A stretch of 27,297 nucleotides of DNA from Gammaproteobacteria bacterium UBA4421 (GTDB lineage: Bacteria; Pseudomonadota; Gammaproteobacteria; Pseudomonadales; Azotimanducaceae), in assembly GCA_002389675.1 (NCBI GenBank), contig DGQF01000048.1, forward strand, positions 1 through 27,297, read 5' to 3'. Below are positions 1 to 8,788 of the stretch, piece by piece; the stretch's first letter is position 1, and each line of letters opens with the position of its first letter. The translations under genes were made by a program, and so were the position numbers. The notes below the pieces were generated by a model, which was not told the origin of the DNA, made no database searches, and saw only the letters and a list, made by a program, of their open reading frames with translations.

Positions 1-111
1 AGAGTCGAATAATCCCGCCAAAGGAGGGCTCGGCTGATTGTGTTTAAGACTCCGGCGGTCAGTCTGCTATGGTGGATTCGAGAGTTTGTAGTAATCATTG
101 TGGAATGAATC

Positions 112-1026
112 ATGAAGTATTTTCGTCCGCTCTATCCCTTTTTGCTGGGGTTAGCCGTTATTCTAAACAGTTCGATATTGGCTGATCCGGCGCTGGTGAA
201 TAGTTTGGCGCAGCTTCTATTGTTTACCGTGGTCGTGTGTATACCTATTTGGCGCACAGGGCGCATGAGTTATGTGGATATAGGCTGGCCATGGGGGTTA
301 GTGGTTCTTGGTGTGGTCAGCTTGGTATTGAGCCCCGGTTATTGGGTGCGATCGCTGACGGTCAGTGTGGTTGTGATATTGATTGGATTGCGCATGGGGC
401 TGGGTATTTTAAAAATGTGGCGCGAGGGTCGTTTAAAGAAGGAATTTCCTCGCTACCAATATCAACGCATTGTCTGGCAAAAAGAAGGCAAAACCACAAC
501 CGCGCTGGCGCTGCAGGTAGACGCTATTTCTCAAGGCTTGGCCAATGCATCATTTTTTGCATTTCCGGTATTTATTATCGCGGCGAATACCCGCGAGCAG
601 CTGCACTTACTTGAGTTGATAGGGTTGACTGTATGGGCGATGGCTTTTGTCATGGAATCTATTGCTGATTTGCAAAAAATGCGTTTCTTGAAGGAGATGA
701 AAAAAGCAGGTATGCATCGCCAAGTATGTAATATAGGCCTGTGGAAATTTAGCCGACACCCTAATTATTTTGCACAATGGATGGTTTGGAACGGCTTGGT
801 CATTGCGGCGGTGCCGTCTTGGTTAGCGCTAAAAGGTGTCGAATCGGATGTGTTGTGGTGGCTGCTGGGGTTGGGTCTTTTAATGGCTTCTATATTCATG
901 TACCGCACGTTGGTATATATCACGGGAGCGGTGCCCTCAGAATATTACTCGGTGCGAAAAAGATCTGGCTATGCAGAATATCAAAAACAAACCAATCGAT
1001 TTTTTCCGGGGCCAAAAAAGTGTTAG
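112..1026 (+). CDS. DUF1295 / steroid 5-alpha-reductase-like membrane protein
   Basis: A 304-residue, very hydrophobic protein with several predicted membrane segments, beginning with one at about residues 7-25. The C-terminal third carries the signature of the DUF1295 family: a GLWKFSRHPNYF block followed by GAVPSEYY and a GYAEYQ...FFPG tail. These resemble the cofactor-binding end of the isoprenylcysteine methyltransferase / steroid 5-alpha-reductase superfamily. Members are inner-membrane proteins, and some may reduce steroid-like or lipid double bonds, but the function of bacterial DUF1295 proteins is mostly unproven. The ATG at 112 is used because the hydrophobic N-terminus starts there; the ribosome binding site is weak. 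The next gene on the same strand is 251 bp away, so operon membership is doubtful. The family call is firm, the substrate is unknown. Confidence 0.85.
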   Translation: MKYFRPLYPFLLGLAVILNSSILADPALVNSLAQLLLFTVVVCIPIWRTGRMSYVDIGWPWGLVVLGVVSLVLSPGYWVRSLTVSVVVILIGLRMGLGILKMWREGRLKKEFPRYQYQRIVWQKEGKTTTALALQVDAISQGLANASFFAFPVFIIAANTREQLHLLELIGLTVWAMAFVMESIADLQKMRFLKEMKKAGMHRQVCNIGLWKFSRHPNYFAQWMVWNGLVIAAVPSWLALKGVESDVLWWLLGLGLLMASIFMYRTLVYITGAVPSEYYSVRKRSGYAEYQKQTNRFFPGPKKC

Positions 1027-1109
1027 GGGTGCCAGCTAATTGTTGGCCGGCAGCAAACTTAATCTGATGAGTCAGTCGCGAGAAAGCGCTCGAGGGCTTA
1101 GACTGTTGG

Positions 1110-1129
1110 GCGATGGGTGGCGACATCGC
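1110..1129. promoter_or_regulatory. Small inverted repeat upstream of RND adaptor
   Basis: A perfect 6-bp inverted repeat, GCGATG and CATCGC, with an 8-nt spacer. It lies about 150 bp before the RND adaptor in the 251-bp gap 1027-1277, and an AT-rich TATAAATAT stretch follows at about 1137. This could be a regulator site or RNA hairpin for the pump operon. It is short enough to arise by chance, and I see nothing else convincing in this gap. Confidence 0.2.
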
Positions 1130-1277
1130 GGTGATGTATAAATATGCACCTACTGGCAGACAAAACGGTGAACAAAACAGCGGCGCTCCACAGCCAAGGC
1201 AGATCCAGTATTGTTCCCATGAGTGCGCGCTTTGGGGTCGAGTTGAATCAAATTCCCAACGACAATGAGCATGTGTC

Positions 1278-2411
1278 ATGACTAGATATGTCAATTTCGT
1301 CTTTTCTTGTTGTGTTGCCTGGGGATTGTTATTACTCACCAACGTTGCGGTGGCGACAGACCAATTCCTCAGTGTGGCCGTGACTCAAGTGCAACCACAG
1401 AGCGAATACCGTGCATTGCGCCGCTATTCGGGTAACGTTAAAGCGGCGCGCAGTTCTGAGCTGGGTTTCAAATTCGGGGGAACAATCGCGAAGGTAGAGG
1501 TAGCGCTGGGTGCACAGGTAGCCTCCGGTACTTTGTTGGCGAGCCTGGATACGGCTGCGGCGCTGGCTTCTTTGTCCCGAGCCGAGGCGGATGTCTCTTT
1601 AGCGGTAGCAAACTTGCGAGCTTTGAGCGCGGAACTCCAGCTTGCACAACAGACCGAACAACGATTCCGAAATCTTCGTGTACAGGGCCATATTGCCAAG
1701 CAAACCTATGAGGAACAGCAGCTCAACTTGCGCGCAAAAACTGCGCAGCGCAGTGTTGGCGTCGCCCAACTGCAACGCGCACAGGCGTCTCGAAAAACTG
1801 CTGAGGTTGCTTTGCGAGAGTCCCAAATCCGCGCGCCCTATGCTGGCCGCATTCAGACGCGTCATGTGGACGAAGGCAGCCAAGTTTCACCGGGTCAGCC
1901 AGTACTGCGTATCGTTGAAATCAGCAAGCTCGAAGCGCATATAGGCGTCCCGCAAACAGTCGCAGCAGCCCTGCGCTCGGGTGATACTCATAATATTGTC
2001 TGGTCCGGCACAGTTTTGCCGGCTAAGTTGGTGACACTACTGCCAGAGATCGACGCAAACACCAGAACCCAAACCGCCGTCTACCAGCTAGAGCAATCCA
2101 CGCTGCCAGTGGGGGCGGTGGTCGAACTACAGCTAGATCAAACCATCAACGAGGCAGGTTATTGGGTGCCGTTGGGGGCCCTAACAGAGAGCGAGCGCGG
2201 CTTGTGGGGATTGTATACCGTAGATAGTGCGCAAACGGTCCAGCGACGGTTGATAGAAGTCTTGCATAGCGATGCGAGACAAGCCTATGTGCGCGGCACA
2301 TTACAACCCAATGATCGCGTCATTAGCACGGGCATTCACCGAGTGGTTCCCGGTCAGCGGGTGAAGGTGGCTGATGCTCCCTCACCGGTCCCTCTGGTGC
2401 CAACTCGATAG
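1278..2411 (+). CDS. RND efflux periplasmic adaptor (HlyD/AcrA family)
   Basis: A 377-residue membrane fusion protein that would link an inner-membrane RND pump to an outer-membrane channel. The first 27 residues look like a Sec signal peptide (hydrophobic core around 9-24, likely cleavage after NVAVA); there is no convincing lipobox. The two lipoyl half-motifs lie at about 62-92 (FKFGGTIAKVEVALGAQV) and 183-212 (IRAPYAGRIQTRHVDEGSQV). They flank an alanine- and glutamine-rich alpha-helical hairpin at about 93-180. A beta-barrel and membrane-proximal domain follow. The permease gene starts 22 bp after its stop, so the two are one operon. No TolC-like channel and no TetR or MarR gene lies beside it, so the pump must borrow a channel and its control is not visible here. 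Confidence 0.93.
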   Translation: MTRYVNFVFSCCVAWGLLLLTNVAVATDQFLSVAVTQVQPQSEYRALRRYSGNVKAARSSELGFKFGGTIAKVEVALGAQVASGTLLASLDTAAALASLSRAEADVSLAVANLRALSAELQLAQQTEQRFRNLRVQGHIAKQTYEEQQLNLRAKTAQRSVGVAQLQRAQASRKTAEVALRESQIRAPYAGRIQTRHVDEGSQVSPGQPVLRIVEISKLEAHIGVPQTVAAALRSGDTHNIVWSGTVLPAKLVTLLPEIDANTRTQTAVYQLEQSTLPVGAVVELQLDQTINEAGYWVPLGALTESERGLWGLYTVDSAQTVQRRLIEVLHSDARQAYVRGTLQPNDRVISTGIHRVVPGQRVKVADAPSPVPLVPTR

Positions 2412-2433
2412 CGGCGCTCACCAACGGTTATTC

Positions 2434-5400
2434 ATGAACAACTTTTTTACTAATCCGCGTTTGACCGCGATTGCTGTGCTGTTCATTCTCGTTCTTGGGG
2501 TAAGTGCGGCGTTTTCTCTGCCAAGGCAGGAAGATCCAACCATGGTCGAGCGGTGGGCTAATGTGCTCACTTTTTTACCCGGTGCTACTGCGAACCGTGT
2601 GGAATCGTTGATCAGTGAGCCGTTAGAAACCAAGCTGCGTGAGATACCGGAAATTAAACAGATTGACTCTGTCTCCAGGGCCGGGTTGTCAGTATTAAAT
2701 ATCGAAATATACGATTCTGTAGGTGCGGCTCAGGTCGATGGCATATGGTCGGAAATACGGGACAAATTGGGGGAGGCGCAATCTGCCCTACCCACAGCAA
2801 CGTCAGGTCCTGAGCTAGAAATATCGGCGCCTATAGCCTCAACCGTGATTGTGGCTTTTAAGTGGCATTCAGATGAGCCCATTCAAATTGGCCTTCTCAG
2901 CCGCCTTGCGCAGTCTTTACAGATCAGGTTGGCCAATATGTCTGGTACCAAAGAATCTAAAATCTACGGTGCGATAGATGAAGAAATTCTTGTCAGTGCA
3001 GACCCTTATGCGCTGGCAAGTGCTGGGCTCACCACTGTAGAAATTGGCAATGTGATTGCGGCGGCTGACACCAAGCTCACCGCCGGGCGTCTGTCGAATA
3101 ATCACAGTGATATGTTGGTGGAAGTCGATGCAGACCTGATTTCCACAGAACGTATCGCGCGGATTCCGCTTAAAACTAAAGCGTCCAATGGTCAGACGCT
3201 GCGAGTGAGTGATGTCGCCGAAGTCCGCAAGCGCGCCATTGATCCCCCGTTGAGTATGTCGCTGCATGGAGTTGAGCGTGCGGTTTTCGTGAATGCCAAA
3301 ATGGAAAAGGATTTGATCATTGATGATTGGATCGCCAACGCTTATGACGTGATTGATGGGTTCCGGGAAAAGTTGCCCGACAGCGTCGAGTTGAGTGTGG
3401 TTTATGATCAGAATAGCTATACAGCCGAGCGCATGCGTGTCCTTTTGACTAACCTGATTATGGCCCTAGTCATTGTTATGTTGGTCTTGATGCTGTTCAT
3501 GGGCGTGCGCTCAGCGCTTACCGTAGGTATTGCCCTGCCGCTTTCTGGCGGTATGGTCCTGGCTGGCATGAGCCTGCTGAATGTTCCTTTACACCAGATG
3601 TCAGTTACCGGTTTGATCATTGCCTTGGGCTTGCTGATCGACAATGCCATTGTCATTGTTGAGGACTATAAGCTGCGCCGGCGCAAAGGCGCAGATATTG
3701 CGCTGGCCATACAACAAGCAGTGACTCACCTGCGTATACCGCTGGGCGCGTCAACATTGACAACCGTTTTCGCCTTTATGCCAATTGTATTGGCTCCAGG
3801 GGGAATTGGAGATTTTACAGGAACCATTGGTGTGTCCGTTTCTTTAGCCGTGGTTAGTTCCTTTTTGTTGGCTATGAGCGTGGTGCCTGCGATTGCGGGC
3901 TTCATTGAGCGGCGCTATCCGCCCACATTGGCTGCGACCGAATACAATTCGCAAGCCTGGTGGCAGGGTGGTTATAGTCACCCTGCATTGACTCGCCGCT
4001 ATCGGGCGGGAGTAGTTGCTGTGTTGCGACGCCCTTGGAAGGGAATTGCCATTGGTCTGGTGATTCCGTTGATTGGTTTTGTGCTTGCGCCGACGCTGAC
4101 TCAGCAGTTCTTTCCGCCGGTGGACCGCAACCAGTTCCAAGTGCAGATAACCCTGCCCAAACATGCCTCAATTTATGAGACACAAAATTCAGTTGCGGTT
4201 GCGGATGCGGTGTTGCGCGCCAACAAGGGCATCACAGATACCTTTTGGACGATCGGCACCGGGCCGCCCAGGACTTACTATAACGTGCTGCTCAACAACG
4301 ATGGGTTAGCTAATTTCGCCGGTGGTTGGGTCACCACCCAAAGTGCATCGACCACCTTAGCTCTGTTGCCTGATTTGCAGCGTGAGTTAAGCCAGGCGCT
4401 GCCTAACGCGGAGGTTATCGCATTGCCTTTTGAGCAGGGGCCGCCGACCAATGCGCCTATCGAAGTGAGGGTGCTTGGACCCGATCTGAACGTGCTGCGT
4501 CGCTTGGGTGAGCAACTGCGCCTGCTGTTGAGTGGCATTGATGAGGTCACCTACACTCGCGCCAGCTTATCGGTTTCCGAGCCGAAACTGGTGTTTTCCC
4601 CGAATGAAAACGCAACGGCGGCAGCCGGACTCAGCACCGGTGACATTCCTAAGTTGCTCGCCAGTGCGTTAGTCGGGGTACCCGCTGGTAGCGTTCAAGA
4701 GGGTAATACCAAACTAGACATCAGGGTCAGATTGGCGAATGTCAACCGCGATGAGGTGAGTGACATTCGCTCGCTGCCCATGCCGGCCATTATTCCCTCA
4801 GCTAATGGTGGGGGAATCCCTTTAGATCAGTTGGGTGTGTGGTCGCTGCAGCCTGCAGCCACGACCATTGATCGCTATCAAGGTGAACGCCTGTCGGTTG
4901 TTCAAGCTTACCTGATACCGTTCACATTACCCGCAGCAGTCATGAGCCAATTTGAGTCGCGTCTGGCCGCCAGCGAATTTCTGATGCCCGCCGGTTACCG
5001 AATTGAAGTCGGCGGTGAGGCGGAGGAGCGCGGGGAGTCAGTTGGCAATTTGCTGTCGATCTTCTCGTTTTTTGCTGTCGCGATGATTGCGGTGGTTGTG
5101 CTGTCGCTGAACTCCTTCAGACAGGCTGCTTTGATTGCGTGTGTCGGCTTTCTCAGCACTGGACTGGCGCTGTTTGGCCTGCGCGTGTTTGGATGGCCGC
5201 TGGGATATACCGCACTAATTGGTACATTAGGCATGGTTGGTCTGGCTATTAACGGTGCGATTATTGTGTTGGCTGCCCTCAAAGCTGACGCTAACGCTCA
5301 ACGAGGGGATGTCGAGCGCAGCGCAGACGTGGTTGTCGATGCAACACGGCATATCGTTTCTACCACCGCCACCACAATCGGTGGCTTTGTACCGTTGATT

Positions 5401-5580
5401 TTGTTTGGTGGTACCTTTTGGCCACCATTGGCCACCGCCATTGCTGGTGGCGTTGTCGGCTCGGCCATCTTGGCCTTGTATACGGTGCCCGCGGCTTACC
5501 AGCTAATGACAAGGCAGGTTTCTATGGCCAGTGACCCTGCCCAACAAAAGGGGCAAAGTTCGGCTGATCTTCACGGCTGA
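2434..5580 (+). CDS. RND efflux transporter inner-membrane permease
   Basis: A proton-driven RND exporter of about 1048 residues, the usual length for the AcrB/HAE type. I use ATG 2434 (MNNFFTNPRLTAIAV) because the first membrane helix begins right after it. An in-frame ATG at 2374 would add 20 residues and overlap the adaptor gene. The duplicated layout is clear: TM1, a large periplasmic loop, TM2-6, TM7, a second loop, TM8-12. TM4 reads GLLIDNAIVIVED, with Asp403 then Asn404 where AcrB has Asp407-Asp408. TM10 reads GLAINGAIIV, with Asn940 where AcrB has Lys940. The TM11 arginine equivalent to AcrB Arg971 is kept (TRHIVST). The proton relay therefore differs from AcrB, probably a subfamily trait. 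Substrates cannot be predicted. Confidence 0.95.
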   Translation: MNNFFTNPRLTAIAVLFILVLGVSAAFSLPRQEDPTMVERWANVLTFLPGATANRVESLISEPLETKLREIPEIKQIDSVSRAGLSVLNIEIYDSVGAAQVDGIWSEIRDKLGEAQSALPTATSGPELEISAPIASTVIVAFKWHSDEPIQIGLLSRLAQSLQIRLANMSGTKESKIYGAIDEEILVSADPYALASAGLTTVEIGNVIAAADTKLTAGRLSNNHSDMLVEVDADLISTERIARIPLKTKASNGQTLRVSDVAEVRKRAIDPPLSMSLHGVERAVFVNAKMEKDLIIDDWIANAYDVIDGFREKLPDSVELSVVYDQNSYTAERMRVLLTNLIMALVIVMLVLMLFMGVRSALTVGIALPLSGGMVLAGMSLLNVPLHQMSVTGLIIALGLLIDNAIVIVEDYKLRRRKGADIALAIQQAVTHLRIPLGASTLTTVFAFMPIVLAPGGIGDFTGTIGVSVSLAVVSSFLLAMSVVPAIAGFIERRYPPTLAATEYNSQAWWQGGYSHPALTRRYRAGVVAVLRRPWKGIAIGLVIPLIGFVLAPTLTQQFFPPVDRNQFQVQITLPKHASIYETQNSVAVADAVLRANKGITDTFWTIGTGPPRTYYNVLLNNDGLANFAGGWVTTQSASTTLALLPDLQRELSQALPNAEVIALPFEQGPPTNAPIEVRVLGPDLNVLRRLGEQLRLLLSGIDEVTYTRASLSVSEPKLVFSPNENATAAAGLSTGDIPKLLASALVGVPAGSVQEGNTKLDIRVRLANVNRDEVSDIRSLPMPAIIPSANGGGIPLDQLGVWSLQPAATTIDRYQGERLSVVQAYLIPFTLPAAVMSQFESRLAASEFLMPAGYRIEVGGEAEERGESVGNLLSIFSFFAVAMIAVVVLSLNSFRQAALIACVGFLSTGLALFGLRVFGWPLGYTALIGTLGMVGLAINGAIIVLAALKADANAQRGDVERSADVVVDATRHIVSTTATTIGGFVPLILFGGTFWPPLATAIAGGVVGSAILALYTVPAAYQLMTRQVSMASDPAQQKGQSSADLHG

Positions 5581-5587
5581 TCACCCT

Positions 5588-5607
5588 AGATGCGCCGGTG
5601 CATCTTT
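5588..5607. terminator. Possible hairpin terminator between convergent genes
   Basis: A hairpin AGATGCG-CCGG-TGCATCT (7 pairs, one of them G-T) sits 7 bp after the RND permease stop and is followed by only three Ts. It touches the stop codon of the convergent NTF2-like gene. The position is right for a shared terminator, but the T-tract is poor. Confidence 0.35.
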
Positions 5608-5986
5608 AATCTGCGGCTTCACTTTCAATATGAAAAAGTTTGTTATAGATCAACCATCTCCCATCGGTTTGCACAAACGACAACGTGTCGAGATAGCGAT
5701 GTCCCAGATAATCGTCTCTTACTCTTGCCACGGCTGTTTGCCCGTGGACGTTTAACGATACCACCTCCAGAAACGGGGTTTTCCCCGCCGCATGAGCCGC
5801 TGGTTGCTGCTGGACAAAAGAAGCAAAGTCGCCCACGGTCATTTCAAAAAACCCCTGCGGCAAATAGCCGGTGATGCGAGCGTTGGCGTGAAAAGCTTGG
5901 TGAACTTTTTCTGCGCTTGATTCAAACATTGAATCAAAATAGATTTGAATGGTTGTTTGGATCTGTTCTTCGGCTGCTTTGGACAT
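5606..5986 (-). CDS. NTF2-like / putative lumazine-binding family protein
   Basis: A 126-residue single-domain protein of the NTF2/SnoaL superfamily, closest in feel to the putative lumazine-binding group (PF12893). An N-terminal helix (IQTTIQIYFDSMFESS) is followed by HQAFHANARITGY, an internal region, and the closing strands VARVRDDYLGHRYLDTLSFV and GRWLIYNKLFH, which match the family's last beta-strands. Such proteins form a cone-shaped pocket and are usually small-molecule enzymes or binding proteins; the ligand cannot be inferred. The ATG at 5986 has an AAAGG ribosome site. The gene is divergent from the amidase across 166 bp and convergent with the RND operon. Confidence 0.8.
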   Translation of the reverse strand: MSKAAEEQIQTTIQIYFDSMFESSAEKVHQAFHANARITGYLPQGFFEMTVGDFASFVQQQPAAHAAGKTPFLEVVSLNVHGQTAVARVRDDYLGHRYLDTLSFVQTDGRWLIYNKLFHIESEAAD

Positions 5987-6152
5987 GGTCTGGCCTTTCG
6001 ATGGTTGGTTTGATAATCACGCCGTTGCTGGCTAGTTCGCTCGCGTGGCTTAGGTTAATGTGGATATTGGGTTTGGCAATGTCAACATCATCTACCGCGC
6101 CTCAAAACATCAATTCTGGGTTTCGATGGGTAGGGTTATACGAGGGTAAGTT

Positions 6153-7598
6153 ATGATCGCATATGAATCAGCCACTGAGCTTGCAGAACGTATTCGCAAC
6201 GGCGAAATTAGCTCTCGTGAGCTAACTGAGCTTTACATCGATCGTATTGAAAAATATGACGGTCAGATCAACGCGATGGTCGTGCGCACTTTTGAGGCGG
6301 CGCGTACCGCCGCAGATCGCGCTGATGCAGCGCTTGCTCGCAATGAGTTATTTGGCCCTCTGCATGGTGTTCCTATGAGCATCAAGGAGTCTTATGTCAT
6401 CGCGGATACGCCTGCGACGTTTGGTATCGAAGCCTTCAAAAACAATGTCGCCAGCGCCGACGGCCTTGCCGTTAGCAGGTTTAAAGCAGCTGGCGCGCAT
6501 TTTTTGGGTAAAACCAACGTGCCGAAAGATCTCGCAGACTTCCAGAGCTATAACTCAATCTACGGCACAACCGGCAATCCTTGGGATACGACGCGGACGC
6601 CGGGGGGGTCCTCTGGCGGCAGCGCAGCGGCATTGGCCGCTGGTTTCACCGCGCTGGAGGCTGGCTCAGATATTGGTGGCTCGATTCGGAATCCGGCGCA
6701 TTTCTGTGGCGTATTCGGCCATAAACCCACCTATGGAATTGTGCCCATGCAAGGGCATGAGTTAATTCCCGGTCAGCCCGAAGCTGATCTGGCTGTGTGC
6801 GGACCGCTGGCGCGAAGTGCTGAAGATCTGCAGCTGGCGCTGTCGATTATGGCCGGCCCGGCAGAACGAGAAGCCCTTGGTTGGTCGCTGGATTTACCCG
6901 CTGCAGACATCACTTGCCTAAAGGATTTCCGCGTCGCGATTTGGGCCACCGATTCTTTAGCACCAGTGACCAAAGAAATCGAAGCGCGTGCGCTCAAAGT
7001 GGGTGCCACGCTCGAGGGTCTGGGTGCCCAAGTTTCTTACGATGCGCGACCCAATTTTGATTTAGAGGGTGCCCTGAAGAACTACCAGACACTACTCAAT
7101 TCTGTCATGACCGCCGCTTGGGATGAGCAGACCGTGGCTCGTATGCAGGCCAAAGTCGCCGTGCTGGACCCCAGCGATACTTCTATGGATGCGGTCAATG
7201 CGCGAGCAGCGGTATTGTCACATCGTGATTGGATTCATAGTAACAGCCGACGTGAACGGCTTCGTCATGCCTGGTCTGAGTTTTTTGATACTTGGGATAT
7301 TCTTATTTGTCCGCAAATGGCCACGCCTGCCTTTAGTCATGATCAAAAACCAATGGGCGAGCGCACGTTATTGGTGGATAACGAACCGCAGCCGTACTTT
7401 CAGCAAATGATGTGGGCCGGCTTGGTCGTTAATGCCTATCTGCCGAGTACTGTTTTTCCAACAGGCCTGTCAACCGATGGACTACCTATTGGACTGCAGG
7501 CAGTTAGCGCACCTTTTCGAGATTATCGATGTATTGAATTTGCGCGGCTTATCAGTCGTGAAATGGGTGGGTTTTCAGTGCCAACGCTGTACCCCTAA
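6153..7598 (+). CDS. Amidase-signature family amidohydrolase
   Basis: A 481-residue cytosolic amidase of the amidase signature family, of normal full length. The Ser-cisSer-Lys triad is visible: Lys78 in SIKES, Ser153 in the GGSSGGSAAALAAG block, and nucleophile Ser177 in DIGGSIRNPA. The 24-residue spacing between the two serines matches characterised members such as FAAH. The family hydrolyses linear or cyclic amides and some esters, and substrate choice is set by the variable C-terminal part. GatA is unlikely because no gatB/gatC partner is present. ATG 6153 is preceded by a GAGGG ribosome site at good spacing. The gene stands alone between divergent NTF2-like and convergent GST genes. A role in a degradative pathway is plausible from context only. 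Confidence 0.93.
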   Translation: MIAYESATELAERIRNGEISSRELTELYIDRIEKYDGQINAMVVRTFEAARTAADRADAALARNELFGPLHGVPMSIKESYVIADTPATFGIEAFKNNVASADGLAVSRFKAAGAHFLGKTNVPKDLADFQSYNSIYGTTGNPWDTTRTPGGSSGGSAAALAAGFTALEAGSDIGGSIRNPAHFCGVFGHKPTYGIVPMQGHELIPGQPEADLAVCGPLARSAEDLQLALSIMAGPAEREALGWSLDLPAADITCLKDFRVAIWATDSLAPVTKEIEARALKVGATLEGLGAQVSYDARPNFDLEGALKNYQTLLNSVMTAAWDEQTVARMQAKVAVLDPSDTSMDAVNARAAVLSHRDWIHSNSRRERLRHAWSEFFDTWDILICPQMATPAFSHDQKPMGERTLLVDNEPQPYFQQMMWAGLVVNAYLPSTVFPTGLSTDGLPIGLQAVSAPFRDYRCIEFARLISREMGGFSVPTLYP

Positions 7599-7667
7599 CT
7601 CGGCTGCAATTGTTGTATTTGGGCATGCACGCCCAGAATCATGTTGTTGCCAGTGCGCGTCGAATTG

Positions 7668-8708
7668 TTATTCTGATTGGCGGCGTATCAAGTATTCGCA
7701 GCCAGTGCCTGCTAATACCGTATCTACCTGGGATTTCGCGGTTGTATCTAGCGTGTGGTATAGCTGATTGATCCATTGCAAGCATTTAGCTTGGTAGGGA
7801 AAAGTCGGTTGTTGCCAGGGTTTGTCATCAATGGTGGTGCTCATCTGCGCTTGTTGATTCTGCAATGCATGTGCATTGGCGAGCAGCGCGGGTGCGTAAG
7901 TTCGGCCAACTTCTGTGAGTAAGTCACCCAGTACAGCAGAAATTTCGGCTACTTCCATCCAGCCGTCTTCGGCTGCGGGTTGTCCGCTGAGATCGTCAAC
8001 GAGGTCGGTCCAGGCATATACCCGCGGCGCAAGGTCCATGCAGATTGCTGCAGGAGTGGGGTCGAATTTAGCCAGTTGTGTCAGTTGCGCATAAATCCCG
8101 AAATCAGCGGATGAAGGCCGAGCGCCGAGCACAAATTTCTGTTTTTCGATCAGGTTGTTCATGATCAACAAAAAGCGTTTGTAGCTGGCTTCGATCACAG
8201 GCGCGGTAATCTCGTTGGAGCCCACAACGTAAAGCCGGGAGATTTGTCTGTTTGCTACATAGTCTTTAAGGCGGGTAAGTGTTTCGGTTGATTCCTGTAT
8301 GTTGCTCCAGTGAGGTAATATGGTGCCTGCCATGTCGATATCCGCCTGATAGTGCCAGCGGTAATGGAACATGGCTTTGGTCAACCATTCATCAGCGTAG
8401 TCCTCGATAAGGTAATTGATGAAATTCAACACCGGGTGGGTTGGAACAGCCGCTCGGTTTGGAAACTGCGATTCAAAACGACGAATTAGTGGAGTCGAAT
8501 CGACGACAGCCTCTAATGCGCCATCCGCATTAGGCAAATAAAATGTGGGCAGCAGACCCACCTTGGCCTCGGGTAGGTCCAAAGCATTGCTTTGGTCGCC
8601 AAGCAAGAGTTCGTAAGGAATATGGCGAAATCTCAGATAGGCCAGCATTTTTCGGGTGTAAGGAGAGCCGGGCACGCCTTTTAGCTTGAGCGGCTGTTGT
8701 TGCGGCAT
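7668..8708 (-). CDS. Glutathione S-transferase family protein
   Basis: A 346-residue protein with an N-terminal thioredoxin-fold GST domain (KLKGVPGSPYTRKMLAYLRFRHIPYELL, then GLLPTFYLP and the DSTPLIRRFE glutathione-contact motif). It has a longer than usual helical C-terminal region; classical GSTs are near 200-230 residues, so about 100 residues are extra. The likely active-site position at residues 14-16 is G-S-P with no cysteine, which suggests a serine-type or non-catalytic GST. Expected roles are conjugation, isomerisation or ligand binding, not resolvable here. ATG 8708 has a perfect AAGGAG site 8 bp upstream. An AT-rich promoter with an inverted repeat precedes it. The glutathione-linked GFA-type gene lies just upstream on the same strand. 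Confidence 0.88.
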   Translation of the reverse strand: MPQQQPLKLKGVPGSPYTRKMLAYLRFRHIPYELLLGDQSNALDLPEAKVGLLPTFYLPNADGALEAVVDSTPLIRRFESQFPNRAAVPTHPVLNFINYLIEDYADEWLTKAMFHYRWHYQADIDMAGTILPHWSNIQESTETLTRLKDYVANRQISRLYVVGSNEITAPVIEASYKRFLLIMNNLIEKQKFVLGARPSSADFGIYAQLTQLAKFDPTPAAICMDLAPRVYAWTDLVDDLSGQPAAEDGWMEVAEISAVLGDLLTEVGRTYAPALLANAHALQNQQAQMSTTIDDKPWQQPTFPYQAKCLQWINQLYHTLDTTAKSQVDTVLAGTGCEYLIRRQSE

Positions 8709-8738
8709 GCGATATCTCCTTGCGTAAAAAATTATAAA

Positions 8739-8779
8739 ATAATGAAACGCATTATAAATGGATTCACATCAGTTTTAAA
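8739..8779 (-). promoter_or_regulatory. Promoter with operator-like inverted repeat for the GST gene
   Basis: On the minus strand a TATAAT -10 hexamer (plus-strand 8751-8756) sits about 16 bp from a TTAAAA-type -35 (about 8773-8778), upstream of the GST start and its AAGGAG ribosome site. A perfect inverted repeat ATAATG-N5-CATTAT (8739-8755) overlaps the -10, which is typical of repressor operators of TetR or MarR size. No regulator gene is adjacent. The AT-rich composition raises the chance of a random match. Confidence 0.45.
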
Positions 8780-8788
8780 ACAAGCCGT

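Noticed and set aside
1..37. Possible C-terminal end of a gene entering from the left edge (stop at 35-37)
   Set aside because: Only about 11 codons, no support from motif or composition.
920..1342. Minus-strand reading frame of 140 codons covering the gap before the RND adaptor
   Set aside because: It overlaps both flanking genes, has low-complexity composition and no family motif or ribosome site.
5917..6156. Plus-strand frame of 79 codons ahead of the amidase
   Set aside because: Overlaps the NTF2-like gene start on the other strand and shows no ribosome site or conserved sequence.
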